From positions 62,001 to 126,000 of the forward strand of contig NZ_JACVUP010000006.1 in the NCBI RefSeq assembly GCF_016625195.1: a DNA stretch of 64,000 nt, given 5' to 3'. The first letter of the stretch is position 1, and each line of letters starts with the position of its first letter. This document shows positions 8,348 through 18,170 of this stretch, piece after piece. Both the position numbers and the translations under genes were made by a program. The DNA comes from Erwinia sp. S63 (GTDB lineage: Bacteria > Pseudomonadota > Gammaproteobacteria > Enterobacterales > Enterobacteriaceae). The notes under the pieces are model-generated. The model saw nothing but the letters and a program-made list of their open reading frames with translations. It was not told the DNA's origin and searched no databases.

Positions 8348-8758
8348 ATGACAACAAAATCAGCACCGGGGCAGCTTATTGCTTCGGTATTACAGTGGGT
8401 TCTTAATATTGGCCTGGTGACGTTGGCCATCATCCTGGTGGTGTTTCTTGGCAAAGAGACGATTCATTTAGCTAATGTGCTGTTTAGTACCGGTGAGCAG
8501 GCGTCTTCTTACCTGCTGATCGAAGGCATCGTGATCTATTTTCTCTATTTCGAATTTATCGCGCTAATAGTGAAGTACTTCCAGTCCGGCTATCACTTTC
8601 CACTGCGCTATTTCATTTATATCGGTATCACCGCGATCATTCGTCTGATCATCGTTGACCACAAAAATCCGTTCGATACGCTCTATTATTCTGCGGCGAT
8701 TTTGATTTTGGTGATTACATTGTGGCTGGCGAATAGCAATCGGTTGAAGCGCGAATAA
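8348..8758 (+). CDS. psiE: Phosphate-starvation-inducible protein PsiE
   Basis: A 136-residue inner-membrane protein, the same length as E. coli PsiE, with four hydrophobic spans and the conserved stretches [30 protein letters not shown] and [12 protein letters not shown]. The ATG at 8348 is preferred over an upstream one because GAGG lies 9 bases before it and the E. coli alignment begins here. Biochemical function is unknown; it is induced by phosphate limitation. It directly follows the PhnR-like regulator in the same direction and precedes ubiC, where the E. coli mal genes are absent. Confidence 0.93.
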   Translation: MTTKSAPGQLIASVLQWVLNIGLVTLAIILVVFLGKETIHLANVLFSTGEQASSYLLIEGIVIYFLYFEFIALIVKYFQSGYHFPLRYFIYIGITAIIRLIIVDHKNPFDTLYYSAAILILVITLWLANSNRLKRE

Positions 8759-8772
8759 TTCTCCTTCTGTCT

Positions 8773-8800
8773 GGCGTGGCACAACCAGCAGTGCCACGCC
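8773..8800 (+). terminator. Hairpin after psiE
   Basis: GGCGTGGCA and TGCCACGCC form a perfect 9-bp stem around a 10-base loop just after the psiE stop. Only a weak pyrimidine stretch follows, so termination may be partial. Confidence 0.5.
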
Positions 8801-8848
8801 GGTTTCTCTGCGTTAAACTAGGGCAACTTTTTCTCCGGAGATGTCCTG

Positions 8849-9367
8849 ATGTCGCATCACGCGCTGCGCCAGTTACTCGCACTGCATTGGCTGCCAGCCA
8901 CTTCCCCTTTGCTTTCACCTCCTCTGCTTGACTGGTTGCTGGAAGAAGACTCTATGACGCGTCGCTTCGAGCAGCATTGCCAGCAGGTGACGGTGGAACT
9001 GATCCGCGAAAGCTTTATTACCGCTGACGAGATAGCGCCAGAAGCGGAGTTTCTGCCCGCTGACGAGCGCTTCTGGTTGCGTGAAATCGTGCTGTGCGGT
9101 GATGGTGAGCCCTGGCTGATTGGGCGAACCGTGGTGCCGGAAAGTACGTTGAATGGTCCGGAGCAGATGCTGCAAAATCTTGGCACGCGTCCGCTGGGGC
9201 GTTATCTTTTCGCCTCCTCAACGCTGAGCCGCGATTTTATCGATCCCGGCCAGGTGGATGATTTGTGGGGACGTCGCTCACGCCTGCGTTTATCAGGCAA
9301 ACCGCTGCTGTTAACTGAACTGTTTTTACCGGCGTCGCCGCTGTATCGCGCGCTAGAGCAAGGATAA
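8849..9367 (+). CDS. ubiC: Chorismate pyruvate-lyase
   Basis: UbiC converts chorismate to 4-hydroxybenzoate and pyruvate, the first committed step of ubiquinone synthesis, in the cytoplasm. The 172-residue protein aligns with E. coli UbiC (165) from MSHHAL to LFLPASPLY. It keeps the conserved [24 protein letters not shown] and [19 protein letters not shown] segments. It has a short C-terminal extension (RALEQG). It is followed after 6 bases by ubiA, the next pathway step. Confidence 0.96.
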   Translation: MSHHALRQLLALHWLPATSPLLSPPLLDWLLEEDSMTRRFEQHCQQVTVELIRESFITADEIAPEAEFLPADERFWLREIVLCGDGEPWLIGRTVVPESTLNGPEQMLQNLGTRPLGRYLFASSTLSRDFIDPGQVDDLWGRRSRLRLSGKPLLLTELFLPASPLYRALEQG

Positions 9368-9373
9368 AGGATT

Positions 9374-10258
9374 GTGGAAAAAACCTTAACCATGACCAAA
9401 TGGCAGGCTTATCGGCGTTTGATGCGTATCGATAAACCTATTGGCACGCTGCTGCTGCTGTGGCCCACCATGTGGGCACTGTGGTTATCGGGCATGGCGG
9501 TGCCGCCTTTGTCAGTGCTGGTGGTGTTTGTGCTCGGCGTTATCGTGATGCGCGCCGCAGGCTGTGTGATTAATGACTACGCCGATCGTAAAGTCGATGG
9601 GCACGTCAAACGTACCGCATCGCGCCCGCTGGCGAGCGGCACGGTGACGGAAAAAGAGGCTAAAATCCTGTTTGTGGTGCTGGGGTTGCTGGCGTTTGCG
9701 CTGGTGCTGACCATGAATCGCATGACGATTTTGCTGTCATTTGGCGGTCTGGCACTGGCGTGGGTCTATCCGTTCATGAAGCGCTACACCCATTTACCCC
9801 AGGTGGTATTGGGTGCAGCATTTGGCTGGGCGATACCAATGGGCTGGGCGGCAGTTAGTGAGTCCTTACCTTTGGTCTGCTGGCTGGTATTCTTCGCGAA
9901 TATCTGCTGGACGGTGGCTTACGATACGCAATACGCGATGGTGGATCGTGATGATGACCTGAAGATTGGCGTGAAATCCACGGCGATTCTATTTGGTCGT
10001 TTCGATAAGTTGATCATTGGTCTGCTGCAGTTGGCCACGCTGGGGCTGATGGCGCTGGTCGGATTGATGTTGAATCTGAACGGTGCATTTTACTGGTCAC
10101 TGCTGGTGGCGGGCGGCTTCTTTGTTTATCAGCAAAAGTTGATTGCTCAACGTGAACGCGATCCTTGCTTCCAGGCTTTTCTGAATAATAACTATGTTGG
10201 CCTGGTGCTGTTTGTCGGCGTGTTACTGAATACTCAGCCGTTTATCGATCTGTTTTGA
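9374..10258 (+). CDS. ubiA: 4-hydroxybenzoate octaprenyltransferase
   Basis: A 294-residue membrane prenyltransferase joining octaprenyl diphosphate to 4-hydroxybenzoate. It has the two aspartate-rich Mg-prenyl-diphosphate motifs, NDYADRKVD (67-75) and [13 protein letters not shown] (183-195), among about nine membrane spans. The start is GTG at 9374, equivalent to the E. coli start. It forms an operon with ubiC, and a bidirectional terminator follows. Confidence 0.97.
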   Translation: MEKTLTMTKWQAYRRLMRIDKPIGTLLLLWPTMWALWLSGMAVPPLSVLVVFVLGVIVMRAAGCVINDYADRKVDGHVKRTASRPLASGTVTEKEAKILFVVLGLLAFALVLTMNRMTILLSFGGLALAWVYPFMKRYTHLPQVVLGAAFGWAIPMGWAAVSESLPLVCWLVFFANICWTVAYDTQYAMVDRDDDLKIGVKSTAILFGRFDKLIIGLLQLATLGLMALVGLMLNLNGAFYWSLLVAGGFFVYQQKLIAQRERDPCFQAFLNNNYVGLVLFVGVLLNTQPFIDLF

Positions 10259-10275
10259 GCGATTGATGCCATAAA

Positions 10276-10301
10276 AAAGGCGACCAGCAATGGTCGCCTT
10301 T
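10276..10301. terminator. Bidirectional terminator between ubiA and plsB
   Basis: AAAGGCGACC/GGTCGCCTTT form a 10-bp stem with a 6-base loop. A T-rich run follows on the plus strand and an A-run precedes the stem, giving T's on the minus strand. It serves the convergent ubiA and plsB. Confidence 0.85.
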
Positions 10302-10321
10302 CTGTTTTATCATGCCCGACG

Positions 10322-12745
10322 TTATTCGTGAGCCAATGCACTTTCAATGGTCAGACGGACATCACCGGTGACCAACTCTGCCAGCATCTGCCACATAATG
10401 TGGGTGCGTTCCGCATCCGCATCGCCTGAATCACTGATGTAGCCTTCATCACGCAGTGACAGCACCAGCGCGGTAAACACTGCTTTGTCGAAGAACTCTG
10501 GCGCGTTAATGCCATGCAACACCGACAAACGCTGCGCCAGCGTGCGGCTCTCTTTCTCCAGCGTGCCGCGGTTGATCGTCGGCTTAGCACTCAGAATGGC
10601 GAAGGTGATGGCAAAACGCTGCAGCGTTTCACGGATACCAGCAGCCAGCAATTGCAGCGAGCGGTGACGCACAGGATTCATACGTAACTGTCCTTCCTGC
10701 TGAGTAATCAGGCCTTGTCGCGCCATCTCAGCACAGAGCGCATTCAGCACGCCTGGCAACTCTGCGTTATCCCAGCGCAGGAAAAGCTCACTCTTCAGCA
10801 TCGGATACACCAGGCTCACCTGACGCAGCAACTCCGCCTCACTGATCTCACGATGCTGCTGCACGATAGCGGCAATCAGCGATGGCATGACCAGCATGTG
10901 GTGAATGTTGTTGCGGTAGTAAGTCATCAGAACAGCCTGCTCGCGCGGCAGAATGATGATATCGCCGATACTGTCTTGTTCCGTCTCGAACTTGTTCATG
11001 CCCATGGCGTGATCAAGCAGCGCTTCGGCACTCATCTCCGGCACGGTTGCTTCCGGCGAATAAGGCACGTTACGCAGCAACTGGGTATAGCATTCCAGTT
11101 GCTCAATCAACTGTTCACGCGTCAGGGAACGCTGACGTGAAGCCAGCAGCGCGGTGACGCACAGGTTCATGGCGTTGGCGGCACCGGCTTCGTTAATACG
11201 CACCATCAGACGTGCCGCAATATCATTCACGGTCGGCGTCATCCATGCCGGACGCTGTGGTTCGATTGGATCGATCGCATCACGCCATTCCGGCACGTTT
11301 TTGTTCAGGTAGTTCATCAACGGCAGGGGTTCGCCGAAGTTAACGTAGCCCTGGCCAAGATTGCGCAGTTTACGTAACCCGCGCACCATCTGCAGGAAGC
11401 TCTCTTTCTCTTTGGCCGCGCCACGTAACTCTTTGGCGTAAGTACCCACTTCCATGACGTGTTCATAGCCGATGTAGATCGGAACGAAGGTGATCGGGCG
11501 GCTACCGCCACGCAGCATCGCTTGCAACGTCATCGATAGCGTGCCGGTTTTAGGATCCAGCAGTCGGCCCGTACGCGAGCGTCCACCCTCAACAAAGTAC
11601 TCTACCGAATAACCGCGGCTGAACAGCTCGCCGAGATATTCGCGGAACACCGTAGAATAGAGTTTGTTGCCCTTGAAGGTACGGCGGATAAAGAAAGCGC
11701 CCAGGCGACGGAAAATCGGACCTGCTGGCCAGAAGTTCAGGTTAATACCCGCCGCGATATGAGGCGGAACCAGACCCTGATGATAGAGCACGTAAGAAAG
11801 CAGCAGATAGTCCATGTGACTGCGATGGCAGGGCACATACACAATCTCGTGGCCATCTTGCGCCAGCTGACGCACGCGCTCGCCACCGTTGACGTTGATG
11901 CCCTGATAGAGACGGCTCCACAGCCAGCCCATGACGCGGTCGGTCACGCGGATGGCCTCATACGAGAAGTTGGCCGCGACTTCTTCCATCATCTCAACAG
12001 CATTCTGCTGAGCTTTCTCGTGCGAGATTTTTTTGCTACGTGCTTCATCTTCAACCGCTTTTTCAATCGCTTTGGATTGCAGCAGCTTGTTGAACAGATC
12101 CTGACGCGCAGGCAGACGTGGGCCTACAGCAGCCAGGCGCTGACGCGCAAAGTGAATGCGTGCCACGCGTGCCAGCTTCTGGGCAATCGACTTATCCGTA
12201 CCGTGCTCCGTGGCCATCTGGCGCAGGGAGACGGTCGGTGAGAAGCGTACAAAGCTGTCACGCCCGTGCCACAGAATGGCGAAGAATTTCTCTACACCAT
12301 TAAGGATGCGCAGATGTGGCGTATCTTCTCCCTGGATTTCGCGTCCCGGCGCACGACCAAACATCACCGCAACCGGTAACATCTGTACGTCGAGATCAGG
12401 GTTACTACGGTGCAAATCGAGATAGTCGTGGAACAGCTTCACGGACTCAGGATTGGCAACGAAATAGGGGAAGACGCGCGGACCATCGTGAATAAACACA
12501 TGACGCGGCAACAGCGTGCCATCGATCTCCAGCGGAGCCAGTGGATCGGGCAAATCATGGTTGAGACACTGCGCCCGGAGTGTGAGCAAGTCAGCCTTTG
12601 AATCGTAAGGCAAAACATACATCACTGGACGAGTCGGATCGATCCCGTGTTCAGAGACAGGATCGGTCGGAATGACCTTACTCTTTACTAAAAAAGAGAG
12701 TGGTAAATTCAATAGTTTGTAATAAAGTTTACGCCAACCTGACAT
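10322..12745 (-). CDS. plsB: Glycerol-3-phosphate 1-O-acyltransferase
   Basis: PlsB acylates sn-glycerol 3-phosphate at position 1 to start membrane phospholipid synthesis, at the inner face of the inner membrane. It has 807 residues, as in E. coli. The [12 protein letters not shown] block holds the catalytic H-x4-D motif, and [11 protein letters not shown] and [18 protein letters not shown] carry the other acyltransferase motifs. I use the ATG at 12745 ([15 protein letters not shown]), which matches E. coli; a TTG at 12772 would add nine residues. Divergent from dgkA, another phospholipid gene. Confidence 0.97.
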   Translation of the reverse strand: MSGWRKLYYKLLNLPLSFLVKSKVIPTDPVSEHGIDPTRPVMYVLPYDSKADLLTLRAQCLNHDLPDPLAPLEIDGTLLPRHVFIHDGPRVFPYFVANPESVKLFHDYLDLHRSNPDLDVQMLPVAVMFGRAPGREIQGEDTPHLRILNGVEKFFAILWHGRDSFVRFSPTVSLRQMATEHGTDKSIAQKLARVARIHFARQRLAAVGPRLPARQDLFNKLLQSKAIEKAVEDEARSKKISHEKAQQNAVEMMEEVAANFSYEAIRVTDRVMGWLWSRLYQGINVNGGERVRQLAQDGHEIVYVPCHRSHMDYLLLSYVLYHQGLVPPHIAAGINLNFWPAGPIFRRLGAFFIRRTFKGNKLYSTVFREYLGELFSRGYSVEYFVEGGRSRTGRLLDPKTGTLSMTLQAMLRGGSRPITFVPIYIGYEHVMEVGTYAKELRGAAKEKESFLQMVRGLRKLRNLGQGYVNFGEPLPLMNYLNKNVPEWRDAIDPIEPQRPAWMTPTVNDIAARLMVRINEAGAANAMNLCVTALLASRQRSLTREQLIEQLECYTQLLRNVPYSPEATVPEMSAEALLDHAMGMNKFETEQDSIGDIIILPREQAVLMTYYRNNIHHMLVMPSLIAAIVQQHREISEAELLRQVSLVYPMLKSELFLRWDNAELPGVLNALCAEMARQGLITQQEGQLRMNPVRHRSLQLLAAGIRETLQRFAITFAILSAKPTINRGTLEKESRTLAQRLSVLHGINAPEFFDKAVFTALVLSLRDEGYISDSGDADAERTHIMWQMLAELVTGDVRLTIESALAHE

Positions 12746-12871
12746 AGACAACTTAAAGCCTCTTGTTAGCAAAGCGCGGCAAGCATACCAGAAAGTAAAT
12801 CGAAGATCTGTGGCTGCACCATCTCATACAGCCCACTCATTGACGCCAAATCACCTCAAGGGTTCCACAGC

Positions 12872-13240
12872 ATGGCAAATAACGTCACCGGTATTCAAAG
12901 AATAGTGAATGCAGCCGGTTATTCCTGGCAGGGCCTGCGTGCCGCCTGGCAACATGAAGCCGCATTTCGCCAGGAAGTCATTGCTGCACTGGTGGCCATT
13001 GTGGTGGCCTGCTGGCTGGATGTTGATGTGATTTCCCGAGTGCTGATGATTGGCTCCGTGGTGCTGGTGATCATCGTTGAAATCCTGAATAGCGCTATCG
13101 AAGCGGTAGTCGATCGCATTGGGCAAGAGCGCCATCCTTTAGCCGGACGAGCCAAAGATATGGGCTCAGCGGCGGTGTTGCTGGCAATCTTACTGGCTCT
13201 GTTTGTCTGGATCGCGCTGCTCTGGTCGCATTTGCGATAG
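12872..13240 (+). CDS. dgkA: Diacylglycerol kinase
   Basis: A 122-residue, three-span integral membrane kinase that phosphorylates diacylglycerol to phosphatidate using ATP, recycling the by-product of osmoregulated glucan synthesis. The hallmark EILNSAIEAVVDRIG motif with its catalytic glutamates is intact. It lies between divergent plsB and lexA, as in E. coli. Confidence 0.97.
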   Translation: MANNVTGIQRIVNAAGYSWQGLRAAWQHEAAFRQEVIAALVAIVVACWLDVDVISRVLMIGSVVLVIIVEILNSAIEAVVDRIGQERHPLAGRAKDMGSAAVLLAILLALFVWIALLWSHLR

Positions 13241-13302
13241 GTATTCCAGAAACTTCAAACCGCTGATTTTTCCCTCTGTTTTGGTTTTCATTTCGCCAAT
13301 AC

Positions 13303-13337
13303 CTGTATATACTCACAGCGACTGTATAAACAACCAG
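13303..13337 (+). promoter_or_regulatory. Two LexA (SOS) boxes at the lexA promoter
   Basis: CTGTATATACTCACAG (13303-13318) and CTGTATAAACAACCAG (13322-13337) both keep the CTG-N10-CAG frame and AT-rich core. They lie just before the lexA start, the paired autoregulatory arrangement known from E. coli. Confidence 0.92.
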
Positions 13338-13345
13338 GGGGCGGG

Positions 13346-13960
13346 ATGAAAGCGTTAACAGCAAGGCAGCAACAGGTCTATGATCTGATTCGCGACCACA
13401 TTAACCAGACCGGCATGCCGCCAACGCGTGCGGAAATTGCTGCGCAACTGGGTTTTCGCTCGCCCAATGCTGCGGAAGAGCACCTGAAAGCTCTGGCGCG
13501 TAAAGGCGTCATTGAGATCGTTTCAGGCGCATCACGTGGTATTCGTCTGCTGATGGAAGAAGACGTCTCGGAAGGGTTACCGCTGATCGGCCGCGTGGCC
13601 GCTGGTGAACCGCTGCTGGCGCAGGAACACATCGAAGCGCACTACCAGGTTGATGCCAATCTGTTTAAACCTACTGCCGATTTCTTGCTGCGCGTTAGCG
13701 GTATGTCGATGAAAGACATCGGGATTATGGATGGCGACTTACTCGCTGTGCATAAAACCCAGGAAGTCCGTAATGGCCAGGTTGTGGTCGCGCGCATTGA
13801 TGATGAAGTGACCGTCAAGCGCTGGAAAAAGCAGGGCGCCATTGTGCATCTGCTGCCAGAAAATACCGATTTTCAGCCGATTGTGGTCGATACCCGTGAG
13901 CAGGCTCTGACCGTGGAAGGTCTGGCCGTGGGTATCGTACGTAACGGCGAATGGCTTTAA
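13346..13960 (+). CDS. lexA: SOS repressor/autoprotease LexA
   Basis: A 204-residue LexA (202 in E. coli). The winged-helix DNA-binding domain spans about 1-70 ([26 protein letters not shown] region). The autocleavage site is Ala86-Gly87 in RVAAGEP, and the Ser121/Lys158 catalytic dyad lies in GMSM and VTVKRW. It represses SOS genes until RecA-ssDNA triggers self-cleavage. In this window it should also control dinF and, through the box at 29829, uvrA and ssb. Confidence 0.98.
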   Translation: MKALTARQQQVYDLIRDHINQTGMPPTRAEIAAQLGFRSPNAAEEHLKALARKGVIEIVSGASRGIRLLMEEDVSEGLPLIGRVAAGEPLLAQEHIEAHYQVDANLFKPTADFLLRVSGMSMKDIGIMDGDLLAVHKTQEVRNGQVVVARIDDEVTVKRWKKQGAIVHLLPENTDFQPIVVDTREQALTVEGLAVGIVRNGEWL

Positions 13961-14086
13961 CCTCTCGTTGAATTCCCCCGCTGCGGTTGGTCGCTGTGCC
14001 GGCCGCAGTCTGATACATTGATTTTCCTCTTCAGGCTGATTGCCGGTTAATGGTCCAATTGACCAGCGCAACAATGGAACAGGCAA

Positions 14087-15409
14087 ATGCGGCTGTTTTC
14101 CTCTTCAGATAAAGCATTGTGGCGGCTGGCGCTGCCGATGATCCTCTCCAATATTACCGTTCCGCTGCTCGGTGTTGTCGATACGGCAGTGATTGGCCAT
14201 CTCGATAGTCCCATTTACCTCGGCGGTGTCGCTGTGGGTGCGACGGCGACCAGTTTCATCTTTATGTTGCTGCTGTTTCTGCGCATGAGCACCACGGGTT
14301 TGACCGCGCAGGCGTTTGGCGCGAACGATAAAACCGCACTGGCGCGAGCGTTGACGCAACCGCTGTTGATAGCCCTGGTGGCGGGCGTGTTGTTTGTATT
14401 GCTACGCACACCATTCAGTTTTCTTGCGGCCTCGTTAATGGGCGGCAGCCCGGAAGTGCAGCATCAGGCACAGATCTTTATCAACATTCGCTGGCTTAGC
14501 GCACCGGCGACCTTAGCCAATCTGGTGATTCTGGGCTGGTTGCTCGGCGTGCAATATGCGCGTGCACCAATGGTACTGCTGATTGTCGGCAACCTGGTGA
14601 ATATCCTGCTCGATCTTCTGTTTGTACTTAAGCTGCACTGGGGCGTTGCGGGTGCAGCAGCGGCCACTGCAACGGCGGAATATGTCACGCTGGGCGTGGG
14701 GTTGTGGATGGTGGTGCGGGTGCTCAAGCTGCGCGGTGTCGCTTTCAGCCTGCTAAAACAGAGCTGGCGTGGTGATGCAGCACGGCTGTTTCGCCTCAAT
14801 CGCGACATCATGTTGCGGTCGCTGATGGTGCAAATCTGCTTCGCGTCACTCACCTTGCTTGGGGCGCGTTTAGGGCCTGATGTCGTTGCGGTGAATGCGG
14901 TATTGCTGATGTTCCTAACGTTTACGGCCTATGCGCTGGATGGTTTTGCCTATGCCGTTGAGGCCTGTTCCGGTGAAGCGGTGGGAGCGAAAGATCGCAG
15001 TCGCTTATTACTGATTTGGCATGCCGCCTGTCGGCAGGCCGGTATTGTTGCGCTGGCGTTTGCAGCGATCTATGCGCTAACCGGACCCCAAATCGTGGCG
15101 TTACTCACTTCGCTTGAGCCATTGCGTGAGATGGCCGATTGCTATCTCGCCTGGCAGGTAATCCTGCCGCTGGTTGGTGTCTGGTGTTATTTGCTGGATG
15201 GTATGTTTATTGGCGCAACTCGCGGGCGTGAAATGCGCAACAGCATGGTGATGGCGGCAGTGGGTTATGGCCTTGCGCTGCTTTCACTCCCCTGGCTCGG
15301 TAATCACGGTTTGTGGCTGGCGGTGACGGTGTTCCTTGCCTTACGTGGCGTGACGCTATGGTGGATGTGGCGCCGTCACTGGCGGCACGACAGTTGGTTT
15401 AGTGTTTGA
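14087..15409 (+). CDS. dinF: MATE-family efflux protein DinF
   Basis: A 440-residue, twelve-span transporter of the multidrug/toxic compound extrusion family, close to E. coli DinF (LALPMILSNITVPLLGVVDTAVIGHLDS at the start is nearly the same). It lies 126 bases after lexA without an obvious promoter or terminator between, consistent with the SOS-inducible lexA-dinF operon. The transported substrate is not established from sequence. Confidence 0.94.
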   Translation: MRLFSSSDKALWRLALPMILSNITVPLLGVVDTAVIGHLDSPIYLGGVAVGATATSFIFMLLLFLRMSTTGLTAQAFGANDKTALARALTQPLLIALVAGVLFVLLRTPFSFLAASLMGGSPEVQHQAQIFINIRWLSAPATLANLVILGWLLGVQYARAPMVLLIVGNLVNILLDLLFVLKLHWGVAGAAAATATAEYVTLGVGLWMVVRVLKLRGVAFSLLKQSWRGDAARLFRLNRDIMLRSLMVQICFASLTLLGARLGPDVVAVNAVLLMFLTFTAYALDGFAYAVEACSGEAVGAKDRSRLLLIWHAACRQAGIVALAFAAIYALTGPQIVALLTSLEPLREMADCYLAWQVILPLVGVWCYLLDGMFIGATRGREMRNSMVMAAVGYGLALLSLPWLGNHGLWLAVTVFLALRGVTLWWMWRRHWRHDSWFSV

Positions 15410-15573
15410 ATAAGCGAAACGTAACCTACAGATAATTCTGTATTTTTTTGCGCAATCCTAACTGGCTACTATAATTATCTCAAACGGCGCAATTGAGTAG
15501 CGCGTTGTGTGGGTGATTACCCAGTTTCTTAGGGGATCATCACATCTCACTCAGGATGACGTGGAGGATTATT

Positions 15574-15786
15574 ATGAACAAAGACGAAGCGAGCGGTAAC
15601 TGGAAGCAGTTCAAAGGGAAAGTGAAAGAGAAGTGGGGCAAGCTGACGGATGACGACATGACCGTCATTGAAGGTAAGCGCGATCAGCTTGTTGGTAAAA
15701 TTCAGGAACGTTACGGCTATGCGAAAGACCAGGCCGAAACCGAAGTGAAAGACTGGGAAAGTCACAATAAAGATTACCGCTGGTAA
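15574..15786 (+). CDS. yjbJ: CsbD-family stress protein YjbJ
   Basis: A 69-residue, highly charged CsbD-family protein (MNKDEASGNWKQFKGK start, SHNKDYRW end), the same length as E. coli YjbJ. The ATG at 15574 follows GGAGG; the in-frame ATG 18 bases upstream lacks an SD. In E. coli it is abundant in stationary phase and under osmotic stress; its molecular role is unknown. Confidence 0.95.
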   Translation: MNKDEASGNWKQFKGKVKEKWGKLTDDDMTVIEGKRDQLVGKIQERYGYAKDQAETEVKDWESHNKDYRW

Positions 15787-15851
15787 CCTGAATTAAGGAC
15801 GATGCTCCTACCCCGCCGATCACCCGTCGGCACGGCACAGGGAAGTGCCAC

Positions 15852-16373
15852 TCAACCTTTTCTCACTTTCTTTTTTGTATCAATCTCATGATCGTGATCG
15901 CAGCTATCGTGATGATTGCACGCTGCCACCTCTGCACAGTTCTCACATAAGCCATGCGCTTCAATGACTGTATGACGCAGCGAAAACCCAGCCTGATCGG
16001 CCAATCCCGCAATAATCTTTTCTACGCCATGGGCATGTTTTTCGCTAACTGCTGCACAACCATCACATACCAGCATCACTGAAGTGTGCGCAGGCTCGTC
16101 GAAGTGGTGGCAGACCACATAGCTGTTGTTCGATTCAACACGATGAATGAAGCCCTGCTCCAGCAGAAAATCCAGTGCGCGATAGATAGTCGGCGGTTTT
16201 GCCTGTGGCTCGCTGATGCGGAGTTGATCAAGCAGATCATATGCACTGATCGAACCATTTTGCTCTGCCATCAAACGCAGCACTTCAGCGCGTTGAGTGG
16301 TCAGGCGCACGCCGCGGTCAAGACAAAGGGATTCTGCCTGAGTAAGCAGTTGTGCGGGCGTGAGGTTTGACAT
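15852..16373 (-). CDS. zur: Zinc uptake regulator Zur
   Basis: A 173-residue Fur-family repressor. The winged helix spans about 1-85 (AYDLLDQLRISEPQAKPPTI region). The metal ligands are conserved, with Cys103/Cys106 (VCDGC) and Cys143/Cys146 (CENC) forming the structural zinc site. The C-terminal tail is unusually rich in His and Asp (NHHDSCDHDHEID). The ATG at 16373 matches the E. coli start; the frame upstream is not conserved. It represses zinc uptake genes when zinc is sufficient. Confidence 0.96.
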   Translation of the reverse strand: MSNLTPAQLLTQAESLCLDRGVRLTTQRAEVLRLMAEQNGSISAYDLLDQLRISEPQAKPPTIYRALDFLLEQGFIHRVESNNSYVVCHHFDEPAHTSVMLVCDGCAAVSEKHAHGVEKIIAGLADQAGFSLRHTVIEAHGLCENCAEVAACNHHDSCDHDHEIDTKKKVRKG

Positions 16374-16825
16374 GAGTGTTCTCCAGGTTGCATGCGATGT
16401 TATTTTATCACACAAATTTTTACCCTGCTGTGATTGCTTTTTACCCGGATAAAGTCCAGGAAAAATCCTGCTAATCAATAAATTAACTTAACCTTCCTCA
16501 CCTGCAAATTAAACCTCTCTTTTTAGACCCTCCATTAGATCAGTGGTATAGCGTAACTATCACGCTATTTTTGCTTTGCAACTCACCGGGTTAGCGTCTA
16601 AGGTTCAAAAGGTCTTAAGTAATATCTGGCATCAATTTAGGCATTGTTCATTTTTCTGCATAACTAAACAGCAGAATGGTGTGGTTGCATCCAATTCTGC
16701 GAACAGCAGTGCTATTTCCTTTTAATTCACAGCAATGATGCGTTAGCCAGGGTTCAGAATAGCGGCTAACTAAACTGTTTCGTTTCTGAGTTATTCAGCG
16801 ACATTTCAAAGGTGATGGCAGGCTC
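16374..16825. other. 452-bp AT-rich intergenic region with an orphan terminator hairpin
   Basis: No convincing gene is present. It holds the zur promoter on the minus strand and the upstream region of the outer-membrane gene on the plus strand. At 16548-16572 a plus-strand hairpin (ATAGCGT, 7-base loop, ACGCTAT) runs directly into five T's. That looks like an intrinsic terminator although no plus-strand gene ends there. E. coli has yjbL and yjbM in the corresponding zur-dusA interval; neither is seen. Confidence 0.5.
16398..16412. promoter_or_regulatory. Possible Zur box upstream of zur
   Basis: TGTTATTTTATCACA resembles the inner part of the Zur consensus TGTTATAnTATAACA and is imperfectly symmetric. 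It lies 25-39 bases before the zur start, suitable for autoregulation. The match is modest. Confidence 0.3.
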
Positions 16826-18076
16826 ATGGTGAAGACATTATTCAGGCACAAAAAAGTAGCTTATCTTGTTGTTTTGAATGCAGTATTTCTTTCTTCTTCA
16901 GCTCTGGCAGCAGGTACATGGTATGACGCGCGTAACGATGCCATGGGTGGCACCGGCGTTGCTTCGTCAACCTGGAGTTCAGCGGTGCTGGCTAACCCGG
17001 CATTGATGACCAAAGCCAAACCTGAAGATAACGTCAGCGTGATTTTCCCTTCAGCCGGTGTTCAGGTTACCGATAAAGACAAATTAATTAACAAAGTCGA
17101 TGACATCACGGACAGTGTTGATCGCTACAAAAATGTGATCGACAACCTGACGTTTGCTGATTATTTAAGAGGTTATCCTGAATTAAAGGCTGCGGCTGGT
17201 GATATGGCTAATCAACTGGAAGACCTAAAGGGTGATAAAGCGCACGGTACAGCGGGTGTCGCTTTTGCTGTAACGGTCCCGAATGAAACACTGCCTTTTG
17301 CCTTTATTACCAAAGCCTACGGCACGGCCAATGTGCAGGCTAACGTCGTGGACAGCGATATTACCTATCTGCGCGGTGTAGCTAACGGCACGGTGATCCC
17401 CGTGCCAGGCGATCAGGATAAACTGAGTTCGAGCGGTCATGGCCTGGCAGCATTAGTCACGGACTATGGTGTGGCACTGGCGCATGAGTTTGATGTTGCT
17501 GGCCATCCGGTTTCCGTAGGCGTGACGCCTAAGCTGCAAAAAACCTGGCTGTATAACTACACCGCCAGCATTTATAACTTCGATAAAAGCAACATCAACA
17601 ACAGCCAGTTCCGCAGTTCAGACACTGGCTTCAACATTGATGCAGGCATCGCGACCGACTTTGGTGAGCATTGGACCTTGGGTGTGACGGGGCAGAACCT
17701 GATCTCACGCGACATCGACACTAAAACGGTTGAAGGCTATCGCGATACCTATCAAATCCGTCCGTTGGTCACGTCAGGCCTGGCCTGGAACTACGGCGCA
17801 TTCACCCTGGCAGGCGATGTTGATTTGACGCAAACCAAGCGTTTCAAATCGGAAGAAAGCAGCCAATATGCAGGTGTGGGTGCGGAATACCGTGTGCTGG
17901 ACTGGTTAGCGCTGCGCGCAGGTTATCGTGCGGATATGAAATCAAACGATACCAATGTGTTCACCGCAGGTCTGGGCGTTTCACCGTTTAACAATACCGT
18001 GCATTTGGATCTCGCTGGTTCAGTGGGTGACGATAATACCTGGGGCGGCATGCTGCAGCTCGGCTTTAACTTCTAA
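16826..18076 (+). CDS. Outer-membrane protein of the 'TraF_2' group (FadL/OmpP1-like barrel)
   Basis: A 416-residue protein with an N-terminal signal (VAYLVVLNAVFLSSSALA) and the start of the mature chain WYDARNDAMGGTGVASS. That motif is typical of proteins often named 'conjugal transfer protein TraF', and of FadL-like barrels (the AMGGTG motif). Alternating strands fill the second half and the chain ends in LQLGFNF, an aromatic C terminus suited to Bam-dependent insertion. No conjugation genes are nearby, so the plasmid name is misleading. Function unknown. It is an addition to the E. coli zur-dusA interval. Confidence 0.75.
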   Translation: MVKTLFRHKKVAYLVVLNAVFLSSSALAAGTWYDARNDAMGGTGVASSTWSSAVLANPALMTKAKPEDNVSVIFPSAGVQVTDKDKLINKVDDITDSVDRYKNVIDNLTFADYLRGYPELKAAAGDMANQLEDLKGDKAHGTAGVAFAVTVPNETLPFAFITKAYGTANVQANVVDSDITYLRGVANGTVIPVPGDQDKLSSSGHGLAALVTDYGVALAHEFDVAGHPVSVGVTPKLQKTWLYNYTASIYNFDKSNINNSQFRSSDTGFNIDAGIATDFGEHWTLGVTGQNLISRDIDTKTVEGYRDTYQIRPLVTSGLAWNYGAFTLAGDVDLTQTKRFKSEESSQYAGVGAEYRVLDWLALRAGYRADMKSNDTNVFTAGLGVSPFNNTVHLDLAGSVGDDNTWGGMLQLGFNF

Positions 18077-18083
18077 AACTCAC

Positions 18084-18112
18084 AATAACGGGCGGCTGTG
18101 TCGCCCGTTATT
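18084..18112 (+). terminator. Terminator-like hairpin after the outer-membrane gene
   Basis: AATAACGGGCG and CGCCCGTTATT form a perfect 11-bp stem with a 7-base loop, 8 bases after the stop. A long U-run is lacking, so termination strength is uncertain. Confidence 0.6.
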
Positions 18113-18170
18113 GCTGTGATATCATTGCGCAGTTTCTCGTCACTCACTAACTCCGGATTTGCTGCGTTTC

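Noticed and set aside
15800..15840. Terminator after yjbJ
   Set aside because: Only a 5-bp GCCGA/TCGGC stem without a U-run; too weak to list.
16826..18076. Calling the outer-membrane gene a conjugation gene
   Set aside because: Only the family nickname suggests transfer; no relaxase, pilus or coupling gene is in the window.
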